This document shows positions 10,696-24,400 of a stretch of 64,000 nucleotides of DNA, piece after piece; position 1 is the stretch's first letter, and the number at the start of each line of letters is the position of its first letter. Below the pieces are notes generated by a model, which saw nothing but the letters and a program-made list of their open reading frames with translations, was not told where the DNA came from and searched no databases. Made by a program: the position numbers and the translations under genes. The DNA lies in NCBI GenBank assembly GCA_029721435.1, contig CM056581.1, positions 71,100,712 to 71,164,711 of the forward strand. The letters run 5' to 3'. This stretch comes from Gymnothorax reevesii (lineage: Eukaryota; Chordata; Actinopteri; Anguilliformes; Muraenidae).

Positions 10696-12106
10696 TCACT
10701 CATGTTTGTCACTTTCCCACTGATTTACACACAGAATGAAAATTTTTGACATGCAGAAGTTAAAAAAAAGAAAGTTTTTAAAAAAGTGTATATCTTCACT
10801 ACAGAGACTCATATTCACTTCCAATAGGCCATAAAAACACATTGGAAAAATGGATGGCATATATGCAGTGCCACAGTGATCTGAAGCATTTCCCAGGCCA
10901 GATACACGCAGAGATTCACATTCTGAGCTTAAAACCTCAAAGAAGCGTGTTTTCATGAAAGAGCGTATGGAGACAATATCAGCGCTCTAGCTCGCTTCCT
11001 TAAGAAGATAGCAGCCAATTCACTCCTATTTAGTCATACAGTGAAAATTCACTCATGTTTGTCACTTTCCCACTGATTTACACACAGAATGAAAATTTTT
11101 GACATGCAGAAGTTAAAAAAAAGAAAGTTTTAAAAAAGTGTATATCTTCACTACAGAGACTCATATTCACTTCCAATAGGCCATAAAAACACATTGGAAA
11201 AATGGATGGCATATATGCAGTGCAACAGTGATCTGAAGCATTTCCCAGGCCAGATACACGCAGAGATTCACATTCTGAGCTTAAAACCTCAAAGAAGCGT
11301 GTTTTCATGAAAGAGCGTATGGAGACAATATCAGCGCTCTAGCTCGCTTCCTTAAGAAGATAGAAGCCAATTCACTCCTATTTAGTCATACAGTGAAAAT
11401 TCACTCATGTTTGTCACTTTCCCACTGATTTACACACAGAATGAAAATTTTTGACATGCAGAAGTTAAAAAAAAGAAAGTTTTTAAAAAAGTGTATATCT
11501 TCACTACAGAGACTCATATTCACTTCCAATAGGCCATAAAAACACATTGGAAAAATGGATGGCATATATGCAGTGCAACAGTGATCTGAAGCATTTCCCA
11601 GGCCAGATACACGCAGAGATTCACATTCTGAGCTTAAAACCTCAAAGAAGCGTCTTTTCATGAAAGAGCGTATGGAGACAATATCAGCGCTCTAGCTCGC
11701 TTCCTTAAGAAGATAGAAGCCAATTCACTCCTATTTAGTCATACAGTGAAAATTCACTCATGTTTGTCACTTTCCCACTGATTTACACACAGAATGAAAA
11801 TTTTTGACACGCAGAAGTTAAAAAAAAGAAAGTTTTTTAAAAAGTGTATATCTTCACTACAGAGACTCATATTCACTTCCAATAGGCCATAAAAACACAT
11901 TGGAAAAATGGATGGCATATATGCAGTGCAACAGTGATCTGAAGCATTTCCCAGGCCAGATACACGCAGAGATTCACATTCTGAGCTTAAAACCTCAAAG
12001 TAGCGTGTTTTCATGAAAGAGCGTATGGAGACAATATCAGCGCTCTAGGTCGCTTCCTTAAGAAGATAGCAGCCAATTCACTCCTATTTAGTCATACAGT
12101 GAAAAT

Positions 12107-12458
12107 TCACTCATGTTTGTCACTTTCCCACTGATTTACACACAGAATGAAAATTTTTGACATGCAGAAGTTAAAAAAAAGAAAGTTTTTAAAAAAGTGT
12201 ATATCTTCACTACAGAGACTCATATTCACTTCCAATAGGCCATACAAGCAAATTGGACAAATTGCTGCCATATATGCAGTGCACAGTGATCTGAAGCATT
12301 TCCCAGCCCAGATACACGAACAGATTCACTTTCTGAGATTAAAACCTAGAAGAAGCGTGTTTTCATGAAAGAGCGTATGGAGACAATATCAGCGCTCTAG
12401 CTCGCTTCCTTAAGAAGATAGCAGCCAATTCACTCCTATTTAGTCATACAGTGAAAAT
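12107..12458 (+). repeat. Reference class C monomer (mosaic, 352 bp)
   Basis: The left side is class A (ACAGAATG, GACATGCAG, GTGTATATC, CACTACAGAG) as far as AATAGGCCAT. From CAAGCAAATTGG onward it is class B (ATTGCTGCC, GTGCACAG, CAGCCCAG, CCTAGAAG). All nine copies also share CTGAGATTAAAA, where other classes have CTGAGCTT. Starts: 4700, 8227, 12107, 17045, 18455, 21628, 25507, 49493 and 56529. The last two form a subtype with CTCACATTC, AAATAGGAC and AGATGCG. Copies 4700 and 18455 share CCAACAGG. The B-like half of the unit at 28329 also carries CTGAGATT. Confidence 0.92.
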
Positions 12459-13516
12459 TCACTCATGTTTGTCACTTTCCCACTGATTTACACACAGAAT
12501 GAAAATTTTTGACATGCAGAAGTTAAAAAAAAGAAAGTTTTAAAAAAGTGTATATCTTCACTACAGAGACTAATATTCACTTCCAATAGGCCATAAAAAC
12601 ACATTGGAAAAATGGATGGCATATATGCAGTGCAACAGTGATCTGAAGCATTTCCCAGGCCAGATACACGCAGAGATTCACATTCTGAGCTTAAAACCTC
12701 AAAGAAGCGTGTTTTCATGAAAGAGCGTATGGAGACAATATCAGCGCTCTAGCTCGCTTCCTTAAGAAGATAGAAGCCAATTCACTCCTATTTAGTCATA
12801 CAGTGAAAATTCACTCATGTTTGTCACTTTCCCACTGATTTACACACAGAATGAAAATTTTTGACATGCAGAAGTTAAAAAAAAGAAAGTTTTTAAAAAA
12901 GTGTATATCTTCACTACAGAGACTCATATTCACTTCCAATAGGCCATAAAATCACATTGGAAAAATGGATGGCATATATGCAGTGCAACAGTGATCTGAA
13001 GCATTTCCCAGGCCAGATACACGCAGAGATTCACATTCTGAGCTTAAAACCTCAAAGAAGCGTGTTTTCATGAAAGAGCGTATGGAGACAATATCAGCGC
13101 TCTAGCTCGCTTCCTTAAGAAGATAGAAGCCAATTCACTCCTATTTAGTCATACAGTGAAAATTCACTCATGTTTGTCACTTTCCCACTGATTTACACAC
13201 AGAATGAAAATTTTTGACACGCAGAAGTTAAAAAAAAGAAAGTTTTTAAAAAAGTGTATATCTTCACTACAGAGACTCATATTCACTTCCAATAGGCCAT
13301 AAAAACACATTGGAAAAATGGATGGCATATATGCAGTGCAACAGTGATCTGAAGCATTTCCCAGGCCAGATACACGCAGAGATTCACATTCTGAGCTTAA
13401 AACCTCAAAGTAGCGTGTTTTCATGAAAGAGCGTATGGAGACAATATCAGCGCTCTAGGTCGCTTCCTTAAGAAGATAGAAGCCAATTCACTCCTATTTA
13501 GTCATACAGTGAAAAT
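12459..13516 (+). repeat. Three A monomers with shared rare markers
   Basis: Starts are 12459 (T-loss and CTAATATTC), 12811 (AAAATCACAT, which puts a stop in the reverse frame) and 13164 (GACACG, AAGTAGCG, then CTAGGTCG). The same trio with the same markers recurs at 17397, 17749 and 18102, proving the two stretches are copies. Confidence 0.9.
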
Positions 13517-15280
13517 TCACTCATGTTTGTCACTTTCCCACTGATTTACACACAGAATGAAAATTTTTGACATGCAGAAGTTAAAAAAAAGAAAGTTTTT
13601 AAAAAAGTGTATATCTTCACTACAGAGACTCATATTCACTTCCAATAGGCCATAAAAACACATTGGAAAAATGGATGGCATATATGCAGTGCAACAGTGA
13701 TCTGAAGCATTTCCCAGGCCAGATACACGCAGAGATTCACATTCTGAGCTTAAAACCTCAAAGAAGCGTGTTTTCATGAAAGAGCGTATGGAGACAATAT
13801 CAGCGCTCTAGCTCGCTTCCTTAAGAAGATAGAAGCCAATTCACTCCTATTTAGTCATACAGTGAAAATTCACTCATGTTTGTCACTTTCCCACTGATTT
13901 ACACACAGAATGAAAATTTTTGACATGCAGAAGTTAAAAAAAAGAAAGTTTTTAAAAAAGTGTATATCTTCACTACAGAGACTCATATTCACTTCCAATA
14001 GGCCATAAAAACACATTGGAAAAATGGATGGCATATATGCAGTGCAACAGTGATCTGAAGCATTTCCCAGGCCAGATACACGCAGAGATTCACATTCTGA
14101 GCTTAAAACCTCAAAGAAGCGTGTTTTCATGAAAGAGCGTATGGAGACAATATCAGCGCTCTAGGTCGCTTCCTTAAGAAGATAGAAGCCAATTCACTCC
14201 TATTTAGTCATACAGTGAAAATTCACTCATGTTTGTCACTTTCCCACTGATTTACACACAGAATGAAAATTTTTGACATGCAGAAGTTAAAAAAAAGAAA
14301 GTTTTTAAAAAAGTGTATATCTTCACTACAGAGACTCATATTCACTTCCAATAGGCCATAAAAACACATTGGAAAAATGGATGGCATATATGCAGTGCAA
14401 CAGTGATCTGAAGCATTTCCCAGGCCAGATACACGCAGAGATTCACATTCTGAGCTTAAAACCTCAAAGAAGCGTGTTTTCATGAAAGAGCGTATGGAGA
14501 CAATATCAGCGCTCTAGCTCGCTTCCTTAAGAAGATAGAAGCCAATTCACTCCTATTTAGTCATACAGTGAAAATTCACTCATGTTTGTCACTTTCCCAC
14601 TGATTTACACACAGAATGAAAATTTTTGACACGCAGAAGTTAAAAAAAAGAAAGTTTTTAAAAAAGTGTATATCTTCACTACAGAGACTCATATTCACTT
14701 CCAATAGGCCATAAAAACACATTGGAAAAATGGATGGCATATATGCAGTGCAACAGTGATCTGAAGCATTTCCCAGGCCAGATACACGCAGAGATTCACA
14801 TTCTGAGCTTAAAACCTCAAAGAAGCGTGTTTTCATGAAAGAGCGTATGGAGACAATATCAGCGCTCTAGCTCGCTTCCTTAAGAAGATAGCAGCCAATT
14901 CACTCCTATTTAGTCATACAGTGAAAATTCACTCATGTTTGTCACTTTCCCACTGATTTACACACGGATTGAAACTTTTTGACAAGCAGAAGTAAAAAAA
15001 AAGAAAGTTTTTAAAAAAGTGCATATCTTCACTTCAGAGACTCATATTCACTTCCAATAGGCCATACAAGCAAATTGGACAAATTGCTGCCATATATGCA
15101 GTGCACAGTGATCTGAAGCATTTCCCAGCCCAGATACACGAACAGATTCACTTTCTGAGCTTAAAACCTAGAAGAAGCGTGTTTTCATGAAAGAGCGTAT
15201 GGAGACAATATCAGCGCTCTAGCTCGCTTCCTTAAGAAGATAGCAGCCAATTCACTCCTATTTAGTCATACAGTGAAAAT

Positions 15281-18200
15281 TCACTCATGTTTGTCACTTT
15301 CCCACTGATTTACACACAGAATGAAAATTTTTGACATGCAGAAGTTAAAAAAAAGAAAGTTTTTAAAAAAGTGTATATCTTCACTTCAGAGACTAATATT
15401 CACTTCCAATAGGCCATACATGCACATTGGAAAAATTGGTGGCATATATGCAGTGCAACAGAGATCTGAAGCATTTCCCAGGCCAGATACACGCAGAGAT
15501 TCACATTCTGAGCTTAAAACCTCAAAGAAGCGTGTTTTCATGAAAGAGCGTATGGAGACAATATCAGCGCTCTAGCTCGCTTCCCTAAGAAGATAGCAGC
15601 CAATTCACTCCTATTTAGTCATACAGTGAAAATTCACTCATGTTTGTCACTTTCCCACTGATTTACACACAGAATGAAAATTTTTGACATGCAGAAGTTA
15701 AAAAAAAGAAAGTTTTTAAAAAAGTGTATATCTTCACTACAGAGACTCATATTCACTTCCAATAGGCCATAAAAACACATTGGAAAAATGGATGGCATAT
15801 ATGCAGTGCCACAGTGATCTGAAGCATTTCCCAGGCCAGATACACGCAGAGATTCACATTCTGAGCTTAAAACCTCAAAGAAGCGTGTTTTCATGAAAGA
15901 GCGTATGGAGACAATATCAGCGCTCTAGCTCGCTTCCTTAAGAAGATAGCAGCCAATTCACTCCTATTTAGTCATACAGTGAAAATTCACTCATGTTTGT
16001 CACTTTCCCACTGATTTACACACAGAATGAAAATTTTTGACATGCAGAAGTTAAAAAAAAGAAAGTTTTAAAAAAGTGTATATCTTCACTACAGAGACTC
16101 ATATTCACTTCCAATAGGCCATAAAAACACATTGGAAAAATGGATGGCATATATGCAGTGCAACAGTGATCTGAAGCATTTCCCAGGCCAGATACACGCA
16201 GAGATTCACATTCTGAGCTTAAAACCTCAAAGAAGCGTGTTTTCATGAAAGAGCGTATGGAGACAATATCAGCGCTCTAGCTCGCTTCCTTAAGAAGATA
16301 GAAGCCAATTCACTCCTATTTAGTCATACAGTGAAAATTCACTCATGTTTGTCACTTTCCCACTGATTTACACACAGAATGAAAATTTTTGACATGCAGA
16401 AGTTAAAAAAAAGAAAGTTTTTAAAAAAGTGTATATCTTCACTACAGAGACTCATATTCACTTCCAATAGGCCATAAAAACACATTGGAAAAATGGATGG
16501 CATATATGCAGTGCAACAGTGATCTGAAGCATTTCCCAGGCCAGATACACGCAGAGATTCACATTCTGAGCTTAAAACCTCAAAGAAGCGTCTTTTCATG
16601 AAAGAGCGTATGGAGACAATATCAGCGCTCTAGCTCGCTTCCTTAAGAAGATAGAAGCCAATTCACTCCTATTTAGTCATACAGTGAAAATTCACTCATG
16701 TTTGTCACTTTCCCACTGATTTACACACAGAATGAAAATTTTTGACACGCAGAAGTTAAAAAAAAGAAAGTTTTTTAAAAAGTGTATATCTTCACTACAG
16801 AGACTCATATTCACTTCCAATAGGCCATAAAAACACATTGGAAAAATGGATGGCATATATGCAGTGCAACAGTGATCTGAAGCATTTCCCAGGCCAGATA
16901 CACGCAGAGATTCACATTCTGAGCTTAAAACCTCAAAGTAGCGTGTTTTCATGAAAGAGCGTATGGAGACAATATCAGCGCTCTAGGTCGCTTCCTTAAG
17001 AAGATAGCAGCCAATTCACTCCTATTTAGTCATACAGTGAAAATTCACTCATGTTTGTCACTTTCCCACTGATTTACACACAGAATGAAAATTTTTGACA
17101 TGCAGAAGTTAAAAAAAAGAAAGTTTTTAAAAAAGTGTATATCTTCACTACAGAGACTCATATTCACTTCCAATAGGCCATACAAGCAAATTGGACAAAT
17201 TGCTGCCATATATGCAGTGCACAGTGATCTGAAGCATTTCCCAGCCCAGATACACGAACAGATTCACTTTCTGAGATTAAAACCTAGAAGAAGCGTGTTT
17301 TCATGAAAGAGCGTATGGAGACAATATCAGCGCTCTAGCTCGCTTCCTTAAGAAGATAGCAGCCAATTCACTCCTATTTAGTCATACAGTGAAAATTCAC
17401 TCATGTTTGTCACTTTCCCACTGATTTACACACAGAATGAAAATTTTTGACATGCAGAAGTTAAAAAAAAGAAAGTTTTAAAAAAGTGTATATCTTCACT
17501 ACAGAGACTAATATTCACTTCCAATAGGCCATAAAAACACATTGGAAAAATGGATGGCATATATGCAGTGCAACAGTGATCTGAAGCATTTCCCAGGCCA
17601 GATACACGCAGAGATTCACATTCTGAGCTTAAAACCTCAAAGAAGCGTGTTTTCATGAAAGAGCGTATGGAGACAATATCAGCGCTCTAGCTCGCTTCCT
17701 TAAGAAGATAGAAGCCAATTCACTCCTATTTAGTCATACAGTGAAAATTCACTCATGTTTGTCACTTTCCCACTGATTTACACACAGAATGAAAATTTTT
17801 GACATGCAGAAGTTAAAAAAAAGAAAGTTTTTAAAAAAGTGTATATCTTCACTACAGAGACTCATATTCACTTCCAATAGGCCATAAAATCACATTGGAA
17901 AAATGGATGGCATATATGCAGTGCAACAGTGATCTGAAGCATTTCCCAGGCCAGATACACGCAGAGATTCACATTCTGAGCTTAAAACCTCAAAGAAGCG
18001 TGTTTTCATGAAAGAGCGTATGGAGACAATATCAGCGCTCTAGCTCGCTTCCTTAAGAAGATAGAAGCCAATTCACTCCTATTTAGTCATACAGTGAAAA
18101 TTCACTCATGTTTGTCACTTTCCCACTGATTTACACACAGAATGAAAATTTTTGACACGCAGAAGTTAAAAAAAAGAAAGTTTTTAAAAAAGTGTATATC

Positions 18201-18454
18201 TTCACTACAGAGACTCATATTCACTTCCAATAGGCCATAAAAACACATTGGAAAAATGGATGGCATATATGCAGTGCAACAGTGATCTGAAGCATTTCCC
18301 AGGCCAGATACACGCAGAGATTCACATTCTGAGCTTAAAACCTCAAAGTAGCGTGTTTTCATGAAAGAGCGTATGGAGACAATATCAGCGCTCTAGGTCG
18401 CTTCCTTAAGAAGATAGCAGCCAATTCACTCCTATTTAGTCATACAGTGAAAAT
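15281..18454 (+). repeat. Second copy of nine-monomer block (3174 bp)
   Basis: Order D (15281), A-G (15634), A T-loss (15987), A GTCTTTTC (16339), A six-T (16692), C (17045), A T-loss (17397), A AAAATCACAT (17749), A GACACG/AAGTAGCG (18102). It matches 10343-13516 unit for unit with an offset of 4938 bp. Its last monomer is also the first of the right copy of the large block, so the junction between two duplications falls in or beside that unit. Confidence 0.9.
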
Positions 18455-21400
18455 TCACTCATGTTTGTCACTTTCCCACTGATTTACACACAGAATGAAA
18501 ATTTTTGACATGCAGAAGTTAAAAAAAAGAAAGTTTTTAAAAAAGTGTATATCTTCACTACAGAGACTCATATTCACTTCCAACAGGCCATACAAGCAAA
18601 TTGGACAAATTGCTGCCATATATGCAGTGCACAGTGATCTGAAGCATTTCCCAGCCCAGATACACGAACAGATTCACTTTCTGAGATTAAAACCTAGAAG
18701 AAGCGTGTTTTCATGAAAGAGCGTATGGAGACAATATCAGCGCTCTAGCTCGCTTCCTTAAGAAGATAGCAGCCAATTCACTCCTATTTAGTCATACAGT
18801 GAAAATTCACTCATGTTTGTCACTTTCCCACTGATTTACACACAGAATGAAAATTTTTGACATGCAGAAGTTAAAAAAAAGAAAGTTTTTAAAAAAGTGT
18901 ATATCTTCACTACAGAGACTCATATTCACTTCCAATAGGCCATAAAAACACATTAGAAAAATGGATGGCATATATGCAGTGCAACAGTGATCTGAAGCAT
19001 TTCCCAGGCCAGATACACGCAGAGATTCACATTCTGAGCTTAAAACCTCAAAGAAGCGTGTTTTCATGAAAGAGCGTATGGAGACAATATCAGCGCTCTA
19101 GCTCGCTTCCTTAAGAAGATAGAAGCCAATTCACTCCTATTTAGTCATACAGTGAAAATTCACTCATGTTTGTCACTTTCCCACTGATTTACACACAGAA
19201 TGAAAATTTTTGACATGCAGAAGTTAAAAAAAAGAAAGTTTTTAAAAAAGTGTATATCTTCACTACAGAGACTCATATTCACTTCCAATAGGCCATAAAA
19301 ACACATTGGAAAAATGGATGGCATATATGCAGTGCAACAGTGATCTGAAGCATTTCCCAGGCCAGATACACGCAGAGATTCACATTCTGAGCTTAAAACC
19401 TCAAAGAAGCGTGTTTTCATGAAAGAGCGTATGGAGACAATATCAGCGCTCTAGGTCGCTTCCTTAAGAAGATAGAAGCCAATTCACTCCTATTTAGTCA
19501 TACAGTGAAAATTCACTCATGTTTGTCACTTTCCCACTGATTTACACACAGAATGAAAATTTTTGACATGCAGAAGTTAAAAAAAAGAAAGTTTTTAAAA
19601 AAGTGTATATCTTCACTACAGAGACTCATATTCACTTCCAATAGGCCATAAAAACACATTGGAAAAATGGATGGCATATATGCAGTGCAACAGTGATCTG
19701 AAGCATTTCCCAGGCCAGATACACGCAGAGATTCACATTCTGAGCTTAAAACCTCAAAGAAGCGTGTTTTCATGAAAGAGCGTATGGAGACAATATCAGC
19801 GCTCTAGCTCGCTTCCTTAAGAAGATAGCAGCCAATTCACTCCTATTTAGTCATACAGTGAAAATTCACTCATGTTTGTCACTTTCCCACTGATTTACAC
19901 ACGGATTGAAACTTTTTGACAAGCAGAAGTAAAAAAAAAGAAAGTTTTTAAAAAAGTGCATATCTTCACTTCAGAGACTCATATTCACTTCCAATAGGCC
20001 ATACAAGCAAATTGGACAAATTGCTGCCATATATGCAGTGCACAGTGATCTGAAGCATTTCCCAGCCCAGATTCACGAACAGATTCACTTTCTGAGCTTA
20101 AAACCTAGAAGAAGCGTGTTTTCATGAAAGAGCGTATGGAGACAATATCAGCGCTCTAGCTCGCTTCCTTAAGAAGATAGCAGCCAATTCACTCCTATTT
20201 AGTCATACAGTGAAAATTCACTCATGTTTGTCACTTTCCCACTGATTTACACACAGAATGAAAATTTTTGACATGCAGAAGTTAAAAAAAAGAAAGTTTT
20301 TAAAAAAGTGTATATCTTCACTACAGAGACTCATATTCACTTCCAATAGGCCATAAAAACACATTGGAAAAATGGATGGCATATATGCAGTGCCACAGTG
20401 ATCTGAAGCATTTCCCAGGCCAGATACACGCAGAGATTCACATTCTGAGCTTAAAACCTCAAAGAAGCGTGTTTTCATGAAAGAGCGTATGGAGACAATA
20501 TCAGCGCTCTAGCTCGCTTCCTTAAGAAGATAGAAGCCAATTCACTCCTATTTAGTCATACAGTGAAAATTCACTCATGTTTGTCACTTTCCCACTGATT
20601 TACACACAGAATGAAAATTTTTGACATGCAGAAGTTAAAAAAAAGAAAGTTTTAAAAAAGTGTATATCTTCACTACAGAGACTCATATTCACTTCCAATA
20701 GGCCATAAAAACACATTGGAAAAATGGATGGCATATATGCAGTGCAACAGTGATCTGAAGCATTTCCCAGGCCAGATACACGCAGAGATTCACATTTTGA
20801 GCTTAAAACCTCAAAGAAGCGTGTTTTCATGAAAGAGCGTATAGAGACAATATCAGCGCTCTAGCTCGCTTCCTTAAGAAGATAGAAGCCAATTCACTCC
20901 TATTTAGTCATACAGTGAAAATTCACTCATGTTTGTCACTTTCCCACTGATTTACACACAGAATGAAAATTTTTGACATGCAGAAGTTAAAAAAAAGAAA
21001 GTTTTTAAAAAAGTGTATATCTTCACTACAGAGACTCATATTCACTTCCAATAGGCCATAAAAACACATTGGAAAAATGGATGGCATATATGCAGTGCAA
21101 CAGTGATCTGAAGCATTTCCCAGGCCAGATACACGCAGAGATTCACATTCTGAGCTTAAAACCTCAAAGAAGCGTGTTTTCATGTAAGAGCGTATGGAGA
21201 CAATATCAGCGCTCTAGCTCGCTTCCTTAAGAAGATAGAAGCCAATTCACTCCTATTTAGTCATACAGTGAAAATTCACTCATGTTTGTCACTTTCCCAC
21301 TGATTTACACACAGAATGAAAATTTTTGACACGCAGAAGTTAAAAAAAAGAAAGTTTTTAAAAAAGTGTATATCTTCACTACAGAGACTCATATTCACTT

Positions 21401-24400
21401 CCAATAGGCCATAAAAACACATTGGAAAAATGGATGGCATATATGCAGTGCAACAGTGATCTGAAGCATTTCCCAGGCCAGATACACGCAGAGATTCACA
21501 TTCTGAGCTTAAAACCTCAAAGAAGCGTGTTTTCATGAAAGAGCGTATGGAGACAATATCACGCTCTAGCTCGCTTCCTTAAGAAGATAGCAGCCAATTC
21601 ACTCCTATTTAGTCATACAGTGAAAATTCACTCATGTTTGTCACTTTCCCACTGATTTACACACAGAATGAAAATTTTTGACATGCAGAAGTTAAAAAAA
21701 AGAAAGTTTTTAAAAAAGTGTATATCTTCACTACAGAGACTCATATTCACTTCCAATAGGCCATACAAGCAAATTGGACAAATTGCTGCCATATATGCAG
21801 TGCACAGTGATCTGAAGCATTTCCCAGCCCAGATACACGAACAGATTCACTTTCTGAGATTAAAACCTAGAAGAAGCGTGTTTTCATGAAAGAGCGTATG
21901 GAGACAATATCAGCGCTCTAGCTCGCTTCCTTAAGAAGATAGCAGCCAATTCACTCCTATTTAGTCATACAGTGAAAATTCACTCATGTTTGTCACTTTC
22001 CCACTGATTTACACACAGAATGAAAATTTTTGACATGCAGAAGTTAAAAAAAAGAAAGTTTTTAAAAAAGTGTATATCTTCACTACAGAGACTCATATTC
22101 ACTTCCAATAGGCCATAAAAACACATTGGAAAAATGGATGGCATATATGCAGTGCAACAGTGATCTGAAGCATTTCCCAGGCCAGATACACGCAGAGATT
22201 CACATTCTGAGCTTAAAACCTCAAAGAAGCGTGTTTTCATGAAAGAGCGTATGGAGACAATATCAGCGCTCTAGCTCGCTTCCTTAAGAAGATAGAAGCC
22301 AATTCACTCCTATTTAGTCATACAGTGAAAATTCACTCATGTTTGTCACTTTCCCACTGATTTACACACAGAATGAAAATTTTTGACATGCAGAAGTTAA
22401 AAAAAAGAAAGTTTTTAAAAAAGTGTATATCTTCACTACAGAGACTCATATTCACTTCCAATAGGCCATAAAAACACATTGGAAAAATGGATGGCATATA
22501 TGCAGTGCAACAGTGATCTGAAGCATTTCCCAGGCCAGATACACGCAGAGATTCACATTCTGAGCTTAAAACCTCAAAGAAGCGTGTTTTCATGAAAGAG
22601 CGTATGGAGACAATATCAGCGCTCTAGGTCGCTTCCTTAAGAAGATAGAAGCCAATTCACTCCTATTTAGTCATACAGTGAAAATTCACTCATGTTTGTC
22701 ACTTTCCCACTGATTTACACACAGAATGAAAATTTTTGACATGCAGAAGTTAAAAAAAAGAAAGTTTTTAAAAAAGTGTATATCTTCACTACAGAGACTC
22801 ATATTCACTTCCAATAGGCCATAAAAACACATTGGAAAAATGGATGGCATATATGCAGTGCAACAGTGATCTGAAGCATTTCCCAGGCCAGATACACGCA
22901 GAGATTCACATTCTGAGCTTAAAACCTCAAAGAAGCGTGTTTTCATGAAAGAGCGTATGGAGACAATATCACGCTCTAGCTCGCTTCCTTAAGAAGATAG
23001 AAGCCAATTCACTCCTATTTAGTCATACAGTGAAAATTCACTCATGTTTGTCACTTTCCCACTGATTTACACACAGAATGAAAATTTTTGACACGCAGAA
23101 GTTAAAAAAAAGAAAGTTTTTAAAAAAGTGTATATCTTCACTACAGAGACTCATATTCACTTCCAATAGGCCATAAAAACACATTGGAAAAATGGATGGC
23201 ATATATGCAGTGCAACAGTGATCTGAAGCATTTCCCAGGCCAGATACACGCAGAGATTCACATTCTGAGCTTAAAACCTCAAAGAAGCGTGTTTTCATGA
23301 AAGAGCGTATGGAGACAATATCAGCGCTCTAGCTCGCTTCCTTAAGAAGATAGCAGCCAATTCACTCCTATTTAGTCATACAGTGAAAATTCACTCATGT
23401 TTGTCACTTTCCCACTGATTTACACACGGATTGAAACTTTTTGACAAGCAGAAGTAAAAAAAAAGAAAGTTTTTAAAAAAGTGCATATCTTCACTTCAGA
23501 GACTCATATTCACTTCCAATAGGCCATACAAGCAAATTGGACAAATTGCTGCCATATATGCAGTGCACAGTGATCTGAAGCATTTCCCAGCCCAGATACA
23601 CGAACAGATTCACTTTCTGAGCTTAAAACCTAGAAGAAGCGTGTTTTCATGAAAGAGCGTATGGAGACAATATCAGCGCTCTAGCTCGCTTCCTTAAGAA
23701 GATAGCAGCCAATTCACTCCTATTTAGTCATACAGTGAAAATTCACTCATGTTTGTCACTTTCCCACTGATTTACACACAGAATGAAAATTTTTGACATG
23801 CAGAAGTTAAAAAAAAGAAAGTTTTTAAAAAAGTGTATATCTTCACTTCAGAGACTAATATTCACTTCCAATAGGCCATACATGCACATTGGAAAAATTG
23901 GTGGCATATATGCAGTGCAACAGAGATCTGAAGCATTTCCCAGGCCAGATACACGCAGAGATTCACATTCTGAGCTTAAAACCTCAAAGAAGCGTGTTTT
24001 CATGAAAGAGCGTATGGAGACAATATCAGCGCTCTAGCTCGCTTCCCTAAGAAGATAGCAGCCAATTCACTCCTATTTAGTCATACAGTGAAAATTCACT
24101 CATGTTTGTCACTTTCCCACTGATTTACACACAGAATGAAAATTTTTGACATGCAGAAGTTAAAAAAAAGAAAGTTTTTAAAAAAGTGTATATCTTCACT
24201 ACAGAGACTCATATTCACTTCCAATAGGCCATAAAAACACATTGGAAAAATGGATGGCATATATGCAGTGCCACAGTGATTTGAAGCATTTCCCAGGCCA
24301 GATACACGCAGAGATTCACATTCTGAGCTTAAAACCTCAAAGAAGCGTGTTTTCATGAAAGAGCGTATGGAGACAATATCAGCGCTCTAGCTCGCTTCCT

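Larger units (their letters stand above)
4347..12458 (+). repeat. Large duplicated block, left copy (23 monomers)
   Basis: Monomer starts: 4347 (A, GACACG and AAGTAGCG), 4700 C, 5052 A, 5405 A, 5758 A, 6111 B, 6463 A-G, 6816 A T-loss, 7168 A, 7521 A, 7874 A, 8227 C, 8579 A, 8932 A, 9285 A, 9638 A, 9991 B, 10343 D, 10696 A-G, 11049 A T-loss, 11401 A (GTCTTTTC), 11754 A, 12107 C. Rare markers shared with 18102-25858 are CCAACAGG in the first C, CATTAGAAA in the next A, GATTCACG in the first B, and CATGTAAG. Private to this copy are GATGGCAG near 8540 and GTGTATTC near 8125. Confidence 0.9.
10343..15280 (+). repeat. 14-monomer higher-order unit (4938 bp)
   Basis: This block runs from one class D unit to the next: D, A-G, A T-loss (11049), A GTCTTTTC (11401), A with six-T run (11754), C (12107), A T-loss with CTAATATTC (12459), A with AAAATCACAT (12811), A with GACACG and AAGTAGCG (13164), A, A, A, A with GACACG (14576), B (14929). 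Its first nine monomers recur at 15281-18454. Its last five (13517-15280) repeat the pattern at 8579-10342. It overlaps the large duplicated block. Confidence 0.9.
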
